NCBI RefSeq assembly: GCF_000829455.1 | Contig: NZ_JXAK01000019.1 | Location: 38,810-102,809, forward strand | DNA: 64,000 bases | DNA from: Gordoniibacillus kamchatkensis | Lineage (GTDB): Bacteria; Bacillota; Bacilli; Paenibacillales; NBRC-103111 | Reading direction: 5' to 3' | In this document: piece after piece, positions 28,838-36,530 of the stretch | How the letters are laid out: each line of letters starts with the position of its first letter | How positions within the stretch are numbered: position 1 is the first letter of the stretch | Translations under genes and position numbers: made by a program | Notes under the pieces: generated by a model | The model's input: only the letters and a program-made list of their open reading frames with translations | Database searches by the model: none | Told to the model about the DNA's origin: nothing

Positions 28838-29686
28838 ATGTTTGAGTATGATTTCATGCGACATGCATTCGCGGCCGGTACGATCGTCGCCGTGATGTGC
28901 GGCGTCATCGGTGTATTCGTCATTGCCCGCAATTTGTCGTTCATCGCACACACCTTTTCGCATATCGGATTTTCCGGAGCGTCGTTTGCCGTCTATATGG
29001 GCTGGCACCCGCTTGCAGGTCTGCTGTTATTTACGGTATCCAGCGCGCTTGCGGTAGGACGAATGGGCATTAAAGTTTTTCGCAGGGATGTTTCCATCAG
29101 CGTTGTGCTGAGCATATTTTTGGGCTTAGGGCTGCTCTTTCTTTCTTTATCCAGCAAACAAGCGAGCACAATGTTCTCTCTGCTCTTCGGCAGTGTCGTC
29201 GGCATCAGCACGAAGGATGTTTGGGAACTTACATCGCTATCTCTTGTCGTACTGCTCCTGCTGGCTGCCGGTTATCGCATGCTGAAATTCGATTCCTTCG
29301 ATCCGCTTGGCGCTCAAGCAGCCGGCCTGCCCATCCGCTTCATCTCCGTGGGATTCCTATTGCTCTTATCCGTAGCGGTAGCGGAGGCCGTGCAAATTGT
29401 CGGGGCACTCCTTGTCTTCACCCTGATGACGACTCCTGCCGCGGCAGCACGTTATCTGACCCAATCGGTAGCCAAGATGATTTTATGCTCTGCTGGGCTT
29501 GCCGTATTGGGAGTTTGGCTGGGACTTACACTCGGTTACTACACCAACGCACCTGTCAGTTTCTATATCACAGCGCTTGAAGGCATCTTCTATTTCGCCG
29601 CTTTGGGCTGGTACTCCATGCGGGAAAAGATGCAGACGAATGACGCGTCGCCTGCTCCTTCAACTGCTCCCGGAACTGTGGAATAA
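28838..29686 (+). CDS. znuB: Zinc ABC transporter permease (ZnuB type)
   Basis: Protein of 282 residues with about eight membrane helices of the ABC-3 permease family (PF00950): the GVIGVFVIARNLSFIAHTFSH opening, the SFDPLGAQAAGLP loop and the late EAVQIVGALLVFTLM helix. TTAGGAGG precedes the ATG. It forms the metal channel of the first importer and ends at a terminator. Confidence 0.93.
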   Translation: MFEYDFMRHAFAAGTIVAVMCGVIGVFVIARNLSFIAHTFSHIGFSGASFAVYMGWHPLAGLLLFTVSSALAVGRMGIKVFRRDVSISVVLSIFLGLGLLFLSLSSKQASTMFSLLFGSVVGISTKDVWELTSLSLVVLLLLAAGYRMLKFDSFDPLGAQAAGLPIRFISVGFLLLLSVAVAEAVQIVGALLVFTLMTTPAAAARYLTQSVAKMILCSAGLAVLGVWLGLTLGYYTNAPVSFYITALEGIFYFAALGWYSMREKMQTNDASPAPSTAPGTVE

Positions 29687-29692
29687 AAAACG

Positions 29693-29733
29693 CCGCGGCT
29701 TACAAATACATGTATAGCCGCGGTATTTGTTTT
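29693..29733 (+). terminator. Terminator of the first zinc operon
   Basis: CCGCGGCT (29693-29700) pairs with AGCCGCGG (29716-29723) and TATTTGTTTT follows, 7 nt after the permease stop. Confidence 0.85.
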
Positions 29734-29764
29734 GGCATATACAAAAGAAGCATCCTCGGCGTGA

Positions 29765-30139
29765 AGCCGACATCTTCATGGAAACCTCTCCACGATCGAT
29801 ATTTTTAAAGAGCAATTCTGTGGCAAGAAAATCGAACTTAGCGGCTTCGTATACCGCGAGGACGATCTGAAGCCGGATCAACTCGTAGTCGGACGGTTCG
29901 CCGTCTCCTACTGCAGTGCCGATGCGTCGCCTTACAGTGTTCTTAAGGAGTTTCCTAATGCGAAAGCCTTTGCCAAAGACACATGGGTCAAGAGGACCGG
30001 CACCATTGAACAGGGGCATTACCACGACAACGATATCATCAAGGTGCATGCGACGAAAATCGAGAAAATAGCCGCTCCCGCATCCCCATACGCGTACCCT
30101 AATATGGATCCGGTAACCGAACTGAAGAAGCAAGGATAA
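29765..30139 (+). pseudogene. C-terminal remnant of a YcgQ/DUF1980-type protein
   Basis: An open frame of about 124 codons without a start. It reads KIELSGFVYREDDLKP, then VVGRFAVSYCSADASPYSV and VKRTGTIEQGHYHDN, which is the conserved C-terminal domain of the YcgQ (TIGR03943/DUF1980) family. In Bacillus subtilis ycgQ and its permease partner ycgR lie near yciC/zagA and are linked to Zur. Here the N-terminal membrane part and any ycgR are missing, so this is a deletion remnant. Confidence 0.75.
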
Positions 30140-30161
30140 ACGACTTCCCTGATTGACATTC

Positions 30162-30203
30162 AAAAAAAAGAGCAGATGCTATGCGCATTTGCTCTTTTTT
30201 TTT
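30162..30203. terminator. Bidirectional terminator
   Basis: AAAAAAAAGAGCAGATGC pairs with GCATTTGCTCTTTTTTTT around a 4-6-nt loop. It separates the YcgQ remnant from the minus-strand zagA-rpmG-ferredoxin operon and ends both. Confidence 0.93.
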
Positions 30204-30220
30204 GCTATAAAAACAAGATT

Positions 30221-30592
30221 TTATGACTTGGCCGGCTTCTTGGGAATACCGACTACGGAACTGCCTGTGGGTACTAGCATATCCGAGTAGGAAAAGCTCA
30301 TATGCTCCCGTAGCGGCTCTCCTTGCAGCAAATGCTCGCTCACAATCCTTCGGCCCAGCTCGGGTGTGACTGCCTTGAACCATGCTCCTTCCGGATAGAC
30401 CGTCACAACGCAAGTATCTTCACATCGGCCTTGACAGCGGGTGCGAGTCGTATGAATGATGCTGTCTGCACCATTCGCCGTTATTTCGTTCCGAATCGCC
30501 TGCGTGACGTCTTCCGCTCCATTGCGCATGCAGGTGCTGCCATTGCACATAAACACATGATGCCGCGTTCCCGTAAGATTCCATGTCGTCAT
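30221..30592 (-). CDS. (2Fe-2S) ferredoxin-like protein, thioredoxin fold
   Basis: Protein of 123 residues with cysteines arranged as in thioredoxin-like 2Fe-2S ferredoxins (COG3411): MCNGSTCMRNG near the N-terminus and TRCQGRCEDTCVVTVYP in the middle. AAAGGAG precedes the ATG. It is the third gene after zagA and rpmG, with a 24-nt gap from rpmG, so it is probably Zur-controlled. The role in zinc limitation is unclear; it could be an electron carrier or a metal-binding accessory. Confidence 0.8.
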   Translation of the reverse strand: MTTWNLTGTRHHVFMCNGSTCMRNGAEDVTQAIRNEITANGADSIIHTTRTRCQGRCEDTCVVTVYPEGAWFKAVTPELGRRIVSEHLLQGEPLREHMSFSYSDMLVPTGSSVVGIPKKPAKS

Positions 30593-30615
30593 AAACCTGC
30601 TCCTTTCCCGTGATT

Positions 30616-30765
30616 TTAGCGTGTCTCACGATGAAGTGTTACTTTACGTAACCGCGGGCAATATTTTTTCAGTTCCAAACGATTCGGATGCGTTCTCTTG
30701 TTCTTTGTCGTCGTATAATTGCGGTCTCCGCATTCGGTGCATGCCAAGGTGACGATAACTCTCAT
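30616..30765 (-). CDS. rpmG: 50S ribosomal protein L33, three-cysteine variant
   Basis: A 49-residue protein too short for many gene finders. It begins [16 protein letters not shown] and continues with [18 protein letters not shown], plainly L33. The normal zinc ribbon has two CxxC pairs. Here the first pair is intact (CTEC) but the second reads CPRL, keeping one Cys only. That is intermediate between zinc-binding (C+) and zinc-free (C-) forms. GAAGGAG precedes the ATG. It lies 29 nt after the zagA-type GTPase gene in a Zur-boxed operon, fitting the known replacement of zinc-binding ribosomal proteins during zinc starvation. Confidence 0.9.
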   Translation of the reverse strand: MRVIVTLACTECGDRNYTTTKNKRTHPNRLELKKYCPRLRKVTLHRETR

Positions 30766-30794
30766 GTTCCCTGCTCCTTCATCATCAGATTTTA

Positions 30795-32018
30795 TTACAA
30801 GATAGGCTCTAGCTCTGCAGACGGCATGTTGGGAAACCGGTCAGCAAACGCCGAAGCGTCGAGCGTCATCTCTTCCTCCGTCAACAGACAAGCATCGAGC
30901 GACGCAATCAGCTGCGGGCGATCCATATCGATCCCGATAAAGACGATTTTGTTGATTCGATCACCGAACTTGGGATCCCAAACAGCCGCAAGTTCGGGAT
31001 TTTCGAGCAGCGTTTGCTGCTTTTCCTGCTCGGGCAGTACAGCTACCCAATATCCGGCTGGACCGAATTGGATGGACGGCCCTGCTTGGCTGAAGCTCTG
31101 GGCCATATCGCTGCGGCTCGCCAGCCAGACGGTTCCTTTGGCGCGGACGATTTCAGCCGGCCAATCTTCCATCCACGCCATCAAACGCTCAGGATGGAAT
31201 GGCCGCTTCCGTTCGTAAACGAACGAGGAGATGCCGTACTCCTCCGTTTCCGGCGTGTGATGCCCTTTCTCCATTTCTTGGATCCAACCCGCAGACTGAC
31301 TGGCATCTTCGAAGTTGAACAACCCCGTATTCAAAATCTCGGCAGGATTGATTCTTCCATACTCCGTTCGGATTAGCTTAGCCCGCGGCTGCAGCTTGCG
31401 CAGCACCTGCTCGAGTTCATTCAGCTCATCCGGGTCCACCTTATCGCATTTGTTCAGGATAAGAACATCGCAAAACTCGATTTGGCTGATCAGCAGATCG
31501 ACTACATCGCGCGTGTCGTCGCTTCCTACGGCTTGCTGGCGATCAAGCAAGCTTTCGCCCGAAGCGTAGTCATGCCAGAACCGATTGGCATCCACAACCG
31601 TAACCATGCAGTCCAATCGGCAATATTGCGACAGATCGATGCCCTGCTCCTCATCGATGTACGTGAACGTTTGCGCGACAGGAACCGGTTCCCCGACTCC
31701 GGTTGATTCGATCAATACGTAGTCGAAACGTCCCTCCTTCGCGAGCCGCTCCACCTCCCGCAGCAAATCTTCCCGCAACGTGCAGCAGATACAGCCGTTG
31801 GACATTTCCACCAGCTTCTCATCCGTACGGGAAAGCCCGCCGCCGCCCTTAACCAGATCCGCATCAATGTTGACCTCGCTCAAGTCGTTCACGATAACGG
31901 CAACCTTCAATCCTTGCCGATTATTAAGAACATGGTTCAAAATGGTCGTCTTGCCCGCACCCAAGTAGCCGCTCAGGACGGTTACAGGAATTTTGTTTAA
32001 TGGTTGCATTTGATTCAT
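30795..32018 (-). CDS. zagA: COG0523 GTPase, YciC/ZagA type
   Basis: Protein of 407 residues. P-loop GYLGAGKT at 17-24, the metal-binding CxCC motif in GCICC at 75-79, a Walker B-type ESTG segment, and the guanine motif NKCD. A CobW C-terminal domain follows. The family delivers zinc to client enzymes using GTP; in Bacillus subtilis the Zur-controlled ZagA (YciC) supports folate synthesis during zinc limitation. AAAGGGG lies just before the ATG. A consensus Zur box overlaps its promoter 17 nt upstream. It heads an operon with rpmG and a 2Fe-2S protein. Confidence 0.9.
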   Translation of the reverse strand: MNQMQPLNKIPVTVLSGYLGAGKTTILNHVLNNRQGLKVAVIVNDLSEVNIDADLVKGGGGLSRTDEKLVEMSNGCICCTLREDLLREVERLAKEGRFDYVLIESTGVGEPVPVAQTFTYIDEEQGIDLSQYCRLDCMVTVVDANRFWHDYASGESLLDRQQAVGSDDTRDVVDLLISQIEFCDVLILNKCDKVDPDELNELEQVLRKLQPRAKLIRTEYGRINPAEILNTGLFNFEDASQSAGWIQEMEKGHHTPETEEYGISSFVYERKRPFHPERLMAWMEDWPAEIVRAKGTVWLASRSDMAQSFSQAGPSIQFGPAGYWVAVLPEQEKQQTLLENPELAAVWDPKFGDRINKIVFIGIDMDRPQLIASLDACLLTEEEMTLDASAFADRFPNMPSAELEPIL

Positions 32019-32034
32019 AGCCCCTTTGATTATA

Positions 32035-32049
32035 TTGTAATATTTACGA
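32035..32049 (-). promoter_or_regulatory. Zur box of the zagA operon
   Basis: TTGTAATATTTACGA carries the perfect GTAA-N3-TTAC core and lies 17 nt before the zagA start codon. Confidence 0.82.
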
Positions 32050-32065
32050 ATAACGATAATTTTAA

Positions 32066-32085
32066 AACCGGACTAAAGCCCGGTT
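32066..32085 (-). terminator. Terminator after zur
   Basis: AACCGG/CCGGTT stem with an 8-nt loop followed on the minus strand by TTAAAATT. It is squeezed between two Zur boxes in the zur-zagA gap. Confidence 0.6.
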
Positions 32086-32090
32086 AATAA

Positions 32091-32105
32091 TAGTAAATAT
32101 TACGA
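32091..32105 (-). promoter_or_regulatory. Second Zur box in the zur-zagA gap
   Basis: TAGTAAATATTACGA has the full core. It is 73 nt upstream of zagA and 36 nt after the zur stop, so with the box at 32035 it gives zagA a two-site operator. Confidence 0.8.
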
Positions 32106-32140
32106 ATTAATGACTATTTTACTCGTTCTCGATTCCGGCG

Positions 32141-32605
32141 TCAAGAGTCCGAATCCAATTGAGGTTGTTCGCTTTCCCGGCGTTTCGCGGCGCATTCGGG
32201 GCAATATCCGAAAATCTCGAATCGGTGGTGCATCACCTCGAAATTGCCGGGAAGCTCCGACATTTGAGGCATCGGACAGTAATCGAACGTGACGGTTTTT
32301 TCGCAGTTCATGCAAATCAGGTGGTGATGGTGGTGAGCCAGACAGCTCGCCCGGAACTTGAGACCGTCGTTGAAATAAAACTGCTCGAATACCCCCATTT
32401 CGCTTAGCAGCCGGAGATTGCGGTATACGGTGTCAAAGCTGACACCAGGGTATTTTTGCCGCATATGCTCATAAACATCTTTCGGAGACAAGTATCCCTT
32501 CGCTTCAGCGAATAACGCCGCCATCGTTTTACGCTGCTCAGTCACCCGCCATCCCTTGCTTGCCATGCCTCTGACGATTTGTTCAACAGTTGGTGTATGT
32601 GCCAT
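32141..32605 (-). CDS. zur: Fur-family zinc uptake regulator, Zur-like
   Basis: Protein of 154 residues: winged helix at about 10-85 (with VTEQRKTMAALFAE and VSFDTVYRNLRLL) and a dimerisation domain with structural Zn(Cys)4 site (CMNC, CPEC) and a His-rich sensing segment AHHHHHLIC. This is the most complete Fur paralog of the cluster. GGAGG precedes the ATG. It follows the COG0523 GTPase gene (95-nt gap) on the same strand. The many Zur boxes nearby support Zur identity over Fur or PerR, though PerR-type metals cannot be excluded by sequence alone. Confidence 0.88.
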   Translation of the reverse strand: MAHTPTVEQIVRGMASKGWRVTEQRKTMAALFAEAKGYLSPKDVYEHMRQKYPGVSFDTVYRNLRLLSEMGVFEQFYFNDGLKFRASCLAHHHHHLICMNCEKTVTFDYCPMPQMSELPGNFEVMHHRFEIFGYCPECAAKRRESEQPQLDSDS

Positions 32606-32699
32606 GCCAATATTCCTCCGTACCTATAGTCATTATGATTTCTATAGTGCAGCATCACGGTACGGGAGTCAAGCAGCGGTGAGTGTTGAACGTCGGGCT

Positions 32700-33692
32700 T
32701 TATTCCGATGTTGAATGATCACTTAGTTCCTGAATGGCCTTCTCCACTTGTTCTTTATCGAAATGCTCCCCGATAAAAACGGCAACATTTTGAACTTCCT
32801 GTTGTGAATCCAATTTGACAATCTCCATTTCACGGTAAGCGTACTGGAATAAGAAACGATCTTTGCTTTTGGCAAACTGGAGAATGCCTTTCGCGCGGTA
32901 TACTTCCGCAGGCAATTGCGTGAACAGCTTTTCAAACTTTTTATGATCGATCGGATGCTCAAAGTAATGAGTATAAACCATCACATGGTCATGGGAATGA
33001 TGCTGTTGCCCGCCGCTCGGTTGTACATGGAGAACCTTTTTCATCGCTATTACGTGCTCGCGGCCGGAAGATTGTTTTGCGGGATTACTGGTCATTTGAA
33101 TCAGCGAAGTCATGTCCACTTTGCAGCGTATGGTCTCCTCGATTCTTGCCTTGGGATTCAAATCGCGAAGTCGAATGTGAACTTCACTAATATCTTTTTC
33201 TTCAATCAAATCGATTTTATTGAGCACGATCAGATCTGCACAACGGAGTTGTTCTTCCATCAACCGGGCTGTTTTACCCTTTTTCCCACGAGATGCATCA
33301 AGAAAATGCGGCGCCGAAACCATCGTTATGACTAGCCGTAAATCAATCCCCACAATTAATGAGGTATTCGTTATACCCTCGATAAGCTCTAACGGGTTGG
33401 CTATACCGGTTGATTCGATGATGATCACATCCGGATTTTCCTTTTTTACAATGGAAAGCAGGCTCTTGCTTAGATCTTCCCGTATCGTACAGCAGATACA
33501 CCCGTTAAGCATCTCCGCCAACGGCACATCATCGTCGACCAGCATTCCATCTAAATTGACATCGCCAATTTCATTCATGATGATCGCAGGCCTCTTGTTC
33601 TGCTGCAAAAAATAATCCAGCATGTTGGTTAACAATGTTGTTTTCCCGCTGCCTAAAAAACCCGAAAGAACAAATACAGGAATTGTCTCCAT
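32700..33692 (-). CDS. COG0523 GTPase with a short His motif
   Basis: Protein of 330 residues. P-loop GFLGSGKT at 11-18, GCICC at 64-68, guanine motif NKID and the CobW C-terminal domain. A short linker motif HHSHDH near residue 220 may bind metal. The ATG at 33692 (METIPVFV) follows GAGG at about 8 nt; an upstream GTG adds five residues without a ribosome site. It is closest to the GTPase at 34.2 kb; both share the same architecture and orientation, with a fur-type gene between. Probably a zinc metallochaperone. Confidence 0.88.
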   Translation of the reverse strand: METIPVFVLSGFLGSGKTTLLTNMLDYFLQQNKRPAIIMNEIGDVNLDGMLVDDDVPLAEMLNGCICCTIREDLSKSLLSIVKKENPDVIIIESTGIANPLELIEGITNTSLIVGIDLRLVITMVSAPHFLDASRGKKGKTARLMEEQLRCADLIVLNKIDLIEEKDISEVHIRLRDLNPKARIEETIRCKVDMTSLIQMTSNPAKQSSGREHVIAMKKVLHVQPSGGQQHHSHDHVMVYTHYFEHPIDHKKFEKLFTQLPAEVYRAKGILQFAKSKDRFLFQYAYREMEIVKLDSQQEVQNVAVFIGEHFDKEQVEKAIQELSDHSTSE

Positions 33693-33736
33693 CCAGTTCA
33701 ACCTCACGATAGGCGGATTTCATCTTCATCAACGAT

Positions 33737-34170
33737 CTAAGTGGCACACTCGCTACAGTAGCCGTAAATTTCAAACTTGTGCCTGACAACTCGAAAATGA
33801 TCGGGAAGCTCGGCGACATAAGGCATCGGACAAAATTCGAGCGGATAGATGCGGTCACATGACAGGCAGATCAAGTGGTGATGATGATGGTTGTGATTAT
33901 GGGTAAAGCAGCCGATCCGAAACTTGATTCCATCCTCGAAATGAAACTGCTCCAGAACACCCAATTCTTCCAGCACCCTTAGATTTCGGTATACGGTATC
34001 AAAGCTCAGACCACTGTGCCTGGATTCAAGCCCCTCGTACACTTCCTTTGCCGTTAAATAGCCTGGCGCCTCCGCAAACAGCCGTGCCAACGTTCTGCGC
34101 TGTTCCGTAATCCGAAGGCCCCTTTGCCAGCCATCGTACGGAGCATCTGCTCGATCCTGGGTTCTACCAA
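33737..34170 (-). pseudogene. Second Zur-like Fur-family regulator, frameshifted
   Basis: TTG at 34170 follows AAGGAGG at 7 nt and opens VEPRIEQMLRTMAGKG. The next segment, which should read LRITEQRRTLARLFAEAPG, is in another frame and runs to 33737. One missing base near 34115-34118 explains it. The rest is a complete Zur-like protein: FDTVYRNLRVLEE, NHNHHHHHLICLSC, and CSEC. The repaired length is about 144 residues. It lies between two COG0523 genes in a compact operon behind the Zur box at 35260. A sequencing error is plausible. Confidence 0.82.
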
Positions 34171-34191
34171 GCCGCCCTCCTCCTTTTCATA

Positions 34192-35229
34192 CTATAACCG
34201 TTCCAGAGCCGCTTTCACTGTCTCCTTGGAGAAGCTTTCACCGATAAAAACCGCTACGTTCGGGACGTTGGCTTGTGGGGTAATTTTCACAAACTGCATC
34301 TCCGGGTAGGCATATTGAAATAGAAAACGGCTAGCCGTATCCGTAAACTGCAAGATGCCCTTGGCGCGAAAAATCTCTTTAGGCAGCTTGCTGACGACTT
34401 CCTCAAATTGTTCGCTATGAATGGCGCGATCAAAATAATGCGTATAAGCCATCACATGATCATGGGTATGATGGTGACCGTGGGAGCGGTCATGATCGTG
34501 ATCGCGATGATGTTCATGGACGTGGCCATCCGCATGCACATGATGATCGTGATGATCGTGCTCATGCTTGCATCCTTCGCCGCACTCGTGCCGCTTCTCC
34601 GGCTTCTTCGTCCCGGCATCGTAAACCAAGCCTTGTAATACGCTGAGGTCAACCTCGGAATAAATCGTCGCTTCGATCGGTGCATGCGGATTCCACTCGC
34701 GGATGACGCCTTCCAAGCCATGCAACTCTCCGGAGGTGATCTTATCGGACTTGTTCAGAATAAGCCAGTTCGCACAGCGAATCTGATCCTGCATCAACCG
34801 GTACGTCTTCCCCTGTTTACTCCGGCTAAGCTCCAGCAAATGAGGCGCGTCAACGACCGTAATGATCGATTGGAGATTTACTTTCAGCAGCAAGGACGCA
34901 TCCGTGACCTCGTCGATGATTTCTATCGGATTGGCCACGCCGGTACATTCAATAAAAATAACATCGGGCCGATTCTCCAAATACAAGTTATGAATCGTCA
35001 TCCCCAGATCGCCGCGAATCGTGCAGCAGATGCACCCGCTCAGCAGCTCGGCCGTCGGCACTTCCGCTTCTATCAGCAAACCGTCCAAATTCACATCCCC
35101 GATCTCATTCATGATGACGGCAGGCTTCAGACCGGATTCGTTGCAATAATGGATGGCTTTCTGTAATAGCGTCGTTTTGCCGCTTCCGAGGAATCCGGAC
35201 AAAATATGGATCGGAATGGTTGTCGTCAT
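34192..35229 (-). CDS. COG0523 GTPase with a His-rich linker
   Basis: Protein of 345 residues. P-loop GFLGSGKT at 12-19, GCICC at 65-69, NKSD guanine motif at 159-162. Residues about 214-258 hold some 20 histidines and several Asp (HHDHHVHADGHVHEHH and similar), a metal-storage or sensing linker before the CobW C-terminal domain. ATG 35229 follows CTGGAGG. A Zur box lies 30 nt upstream. The next genes (fur-type, COG0523) follow at short distances, so these three form one Zur-controlled unit. A zinc metallochaperone role is likely. Confidence 0.9.
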   Translation of the reverse strand: MTTTIPIHILSGFLGSGKTTLLQKAIHYCNESGLKPAVIMNEIGDVNLDGLLIEAEVPTAELLSGCICCTIRGDLGMTIHNLYLENRPDVIFIECTGVANPIEIIDEVTDASLLLKVNLQSIITVVDAPHLLELSRSKQGKTYRLMQDQIRCANWLILNKSDKITSGELHGLEGVIREWNPHAPIEATIYSEVDLSVLQGLVYDAGTKKPEKRHECGEGCKHEHDHHDHHVHADGHVHEHHRDHDHDRSHGHHHTHDHVMAYTHYFDRAIHSEQFEEVVSKLPKEIFRAKGILQFTDTASRFLFQYAYPEMQFVKITPQANVPNVAVFIGESFSKETVKAALERL

Positions 35230-35259
35230 TCGGTTAAACCTCCAGCACAGTTCCACTAA

Positions 35260-35274
35260 TAGTAAATTTTACGA
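35260..35274 (-). promoter_or_regulatory. Zur box before the His-rich GTPase operon
   Basis: TAGTAAATTTTACGA, perfect GTAA-N3-TTAC core, 30 nt upstream of the minus-strand operon start. Confidence 0.82.
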
Positions 35275-35333
35275 ATATTGATTTTACTATACCTTTGTCG
35301 AATGTTGGCTGTCAATACATGGCCTAGCTATAC

Positions 35334-35348
35334 TTATAAATTTTACGA
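35334..35348 (+). promoter_or_regulatory. Weaker Zur box before the NicO-type gene
   Basis: TTATAAATTTTACGA keeps one half-site exactly and differs by a base in the other. It lies 54 nt before the plus-strand transporter, divergent from the box at 35260. Confidence 0.55.
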
Positions 35349-35402
35349 AGGTGACAAGTCTAAACGCTCGTCCGCATAAGATGAACAGGAGGTGAATCTG
35401 TA

Positions 35403-36110
35403 ATGGATGTTATGTTTTCTATTCCCGCGGCTATTGGGCTCGGTGCTCTGCACTCGCTGGAGCCTGGTCACGGTAAAGGAGTGATTTCCGCTTATTTGAT
35501 TGCAACTCGCGGGAAAACGAGAGACGCCGTACTGCTTGGTTTGATCTCTGCTGTCACCCATACACTGTCGATCGTTATCTTGTCTGTGGCAGCAAGTTCC
35601 GCCGTCAAGCTGTTTGCACCCGAAAGATTGACACATTGGGTGGAGCTATTCTCCGGGGTTCTGATTACAATCATCGGAGCGCAAATCTTGTACCGCCATG
35701 TTCGACCCCGCATCGTCTCCATGGGAAAGCTATCCGCCAAACATCACGATGTCTGCGAGCACCACGACGGACATCATCACCATCATCACGATCACGGGAG
35801 ACCTTCTTCTCTGGCCGGAATTGTATCGGTCGGCCTGCTGACCGGACTGATTCCATGCCCCAGCGCAATGGCTATATTCCTGGCCTCGCTTACAGCGGAT
35901 CGCATTCCGCTCGGCCTCGGGCTGGTCGCCGCTTTCTCGCTCGGCAGCGCAGTCACGATGTCGGTGATCGGCATCCTGATCGTCCACGCCGGCCACACAG
36001 TCAAACGGTTGGAGCGCATCGGGTTCGTACGCTCTCTGAACCTGCTCTCCTCCTTCCTTATCTTAAGTCTGGGCGTTGTGGTGACGTTGCAGGCACTGAT
36101 AGAGGGATAG
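35403..36110 (+). CDS. NicO/RcnA-type metal transporter
   Basis: Protein of 235 residues with about six membrane helices. The N-terminal motif HSLEPGHGK and the next helix's THTLSI are typical of the NicO family of nickel/cobalt transporters. A His-rich cytoplasmic or extracellular loop (CEHHDGHHHHHHDHG) lies near residue 120. AGGAGGTGA precedes the ATG. It is divergent from the COG0523 operon, with Zur-box-like sites between. The genomic context suggests zinc (or metal substitution under zinc starvation) rather than nickel, but direction and metal are not shown by sequence. Confidence 0.85.
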   Translation: MDVMFSIPAAIGLGALHSLEPGHGKGVISAYLIATRGKTRDAVLLGLISAVTHTLSIVILSVAASSAVKLFAPERLTHWVELFSGVLITIIGAQILYRHVRPRIVSMGKLSAKHHDVCEHHDGHHHHHHDHGRPSSLAGIVSVGLLTGLIPCPSAMAIFLASLTADRIPLGLGLVAAFSLGSAVTMSVIGILIVHAGHTVKRLERIGFVRSLNLLSSFLILSLGVVVTLQALIEG

Positions 36111-36127
36111 TTTGATATCTCTACACA

Positions 36128-36142
36128 TCGTAATTTTTACTG
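36128..36142 (+). promoter_or_regulatory. Orphan Zur box before the COG0523 remnant
   Basis: TCGTAATTTTTACTG has the perfect core. It directly abuts a truncated COG0523 reading frame, so it appears to be the left-over operator of a lost gene. Confidence 0.7.
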
Positions 36143-36445
36143 TTATTTCAAAGGAGCCAGGCCTTCTCGCGCGTTCAGACCGTCGCACTTCCTGTCCCTT
36201 CGCTTGGTGTCTTACCTCGCGAACAAATCGAGCAGTTCATCCATCGCTGGAAAGAAACGCTCCTGAGAGCCAAGGGTTATCTGCCTTCTTCCCCGAACGG
36301 AGCGGTTCAGCTTATGCAGTATGCAGGCAAGCGGCTGACTTGGACTTCGTCTCCCTACTCAGGCCGGCCTTACATCGTATTCATCGGTCTCGACCTGAAT
36401 GCCGATCAGTTAGCCGAGGATTGGGGCCGGATGACAGGAATTTGA
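36134..36445 (+). pseudogene. COG0523 GTPase remnant (C-terminal domain only)
   Basis: A 103-codon open frame without a start. It contains VPSLGVLPREQIEQFIHRWK, then LLRAKGYLP, VQLMQYAGKRLTWTS and IVFIGLDLNADQLAEDW, the order of conserved blocks in the CobW C-terminal domain. The GTPase half, with P-loop and CxCC, is absent. A Zur box lies at its 5' edge, so an internal deletion probably removed start codon and G domain of a fifth Zur-controlled GTPase gene. Confidence 0.75.
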
Positions 36446-36477
36446 CAAACCGTACTCCATCATTTTATACTGTTTAA

Positions 36478-36492
36478 TAGTAAAAATTACAT
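36478..36492 (+). promoter_or_regulatory. Zur box before the plus-strand GTPase gene
   Basis: TAGTAAAAATTACAT, perfect GTAA-N3-TTAC core, 38 nt upstream of the start codon. Confidence 0.78.
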
Positions 36493-36530
36493 ATAAGAAC
36501 CTCCATCCAATTTAACAAGGAGTGATTATC

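Noticed and set aside
32625..32650. Possible Zur box upstream of zur (TAGTCATTATGATTTCTA)
   Set aside because: Lacks the GTAA-N3-TTAC core in both halves.
36112..36477. 121-codon frame downstream of NicO
   Set aside because: Wrong frame; the COG0523 C-terminal blocks are in the frame 36134-36445.
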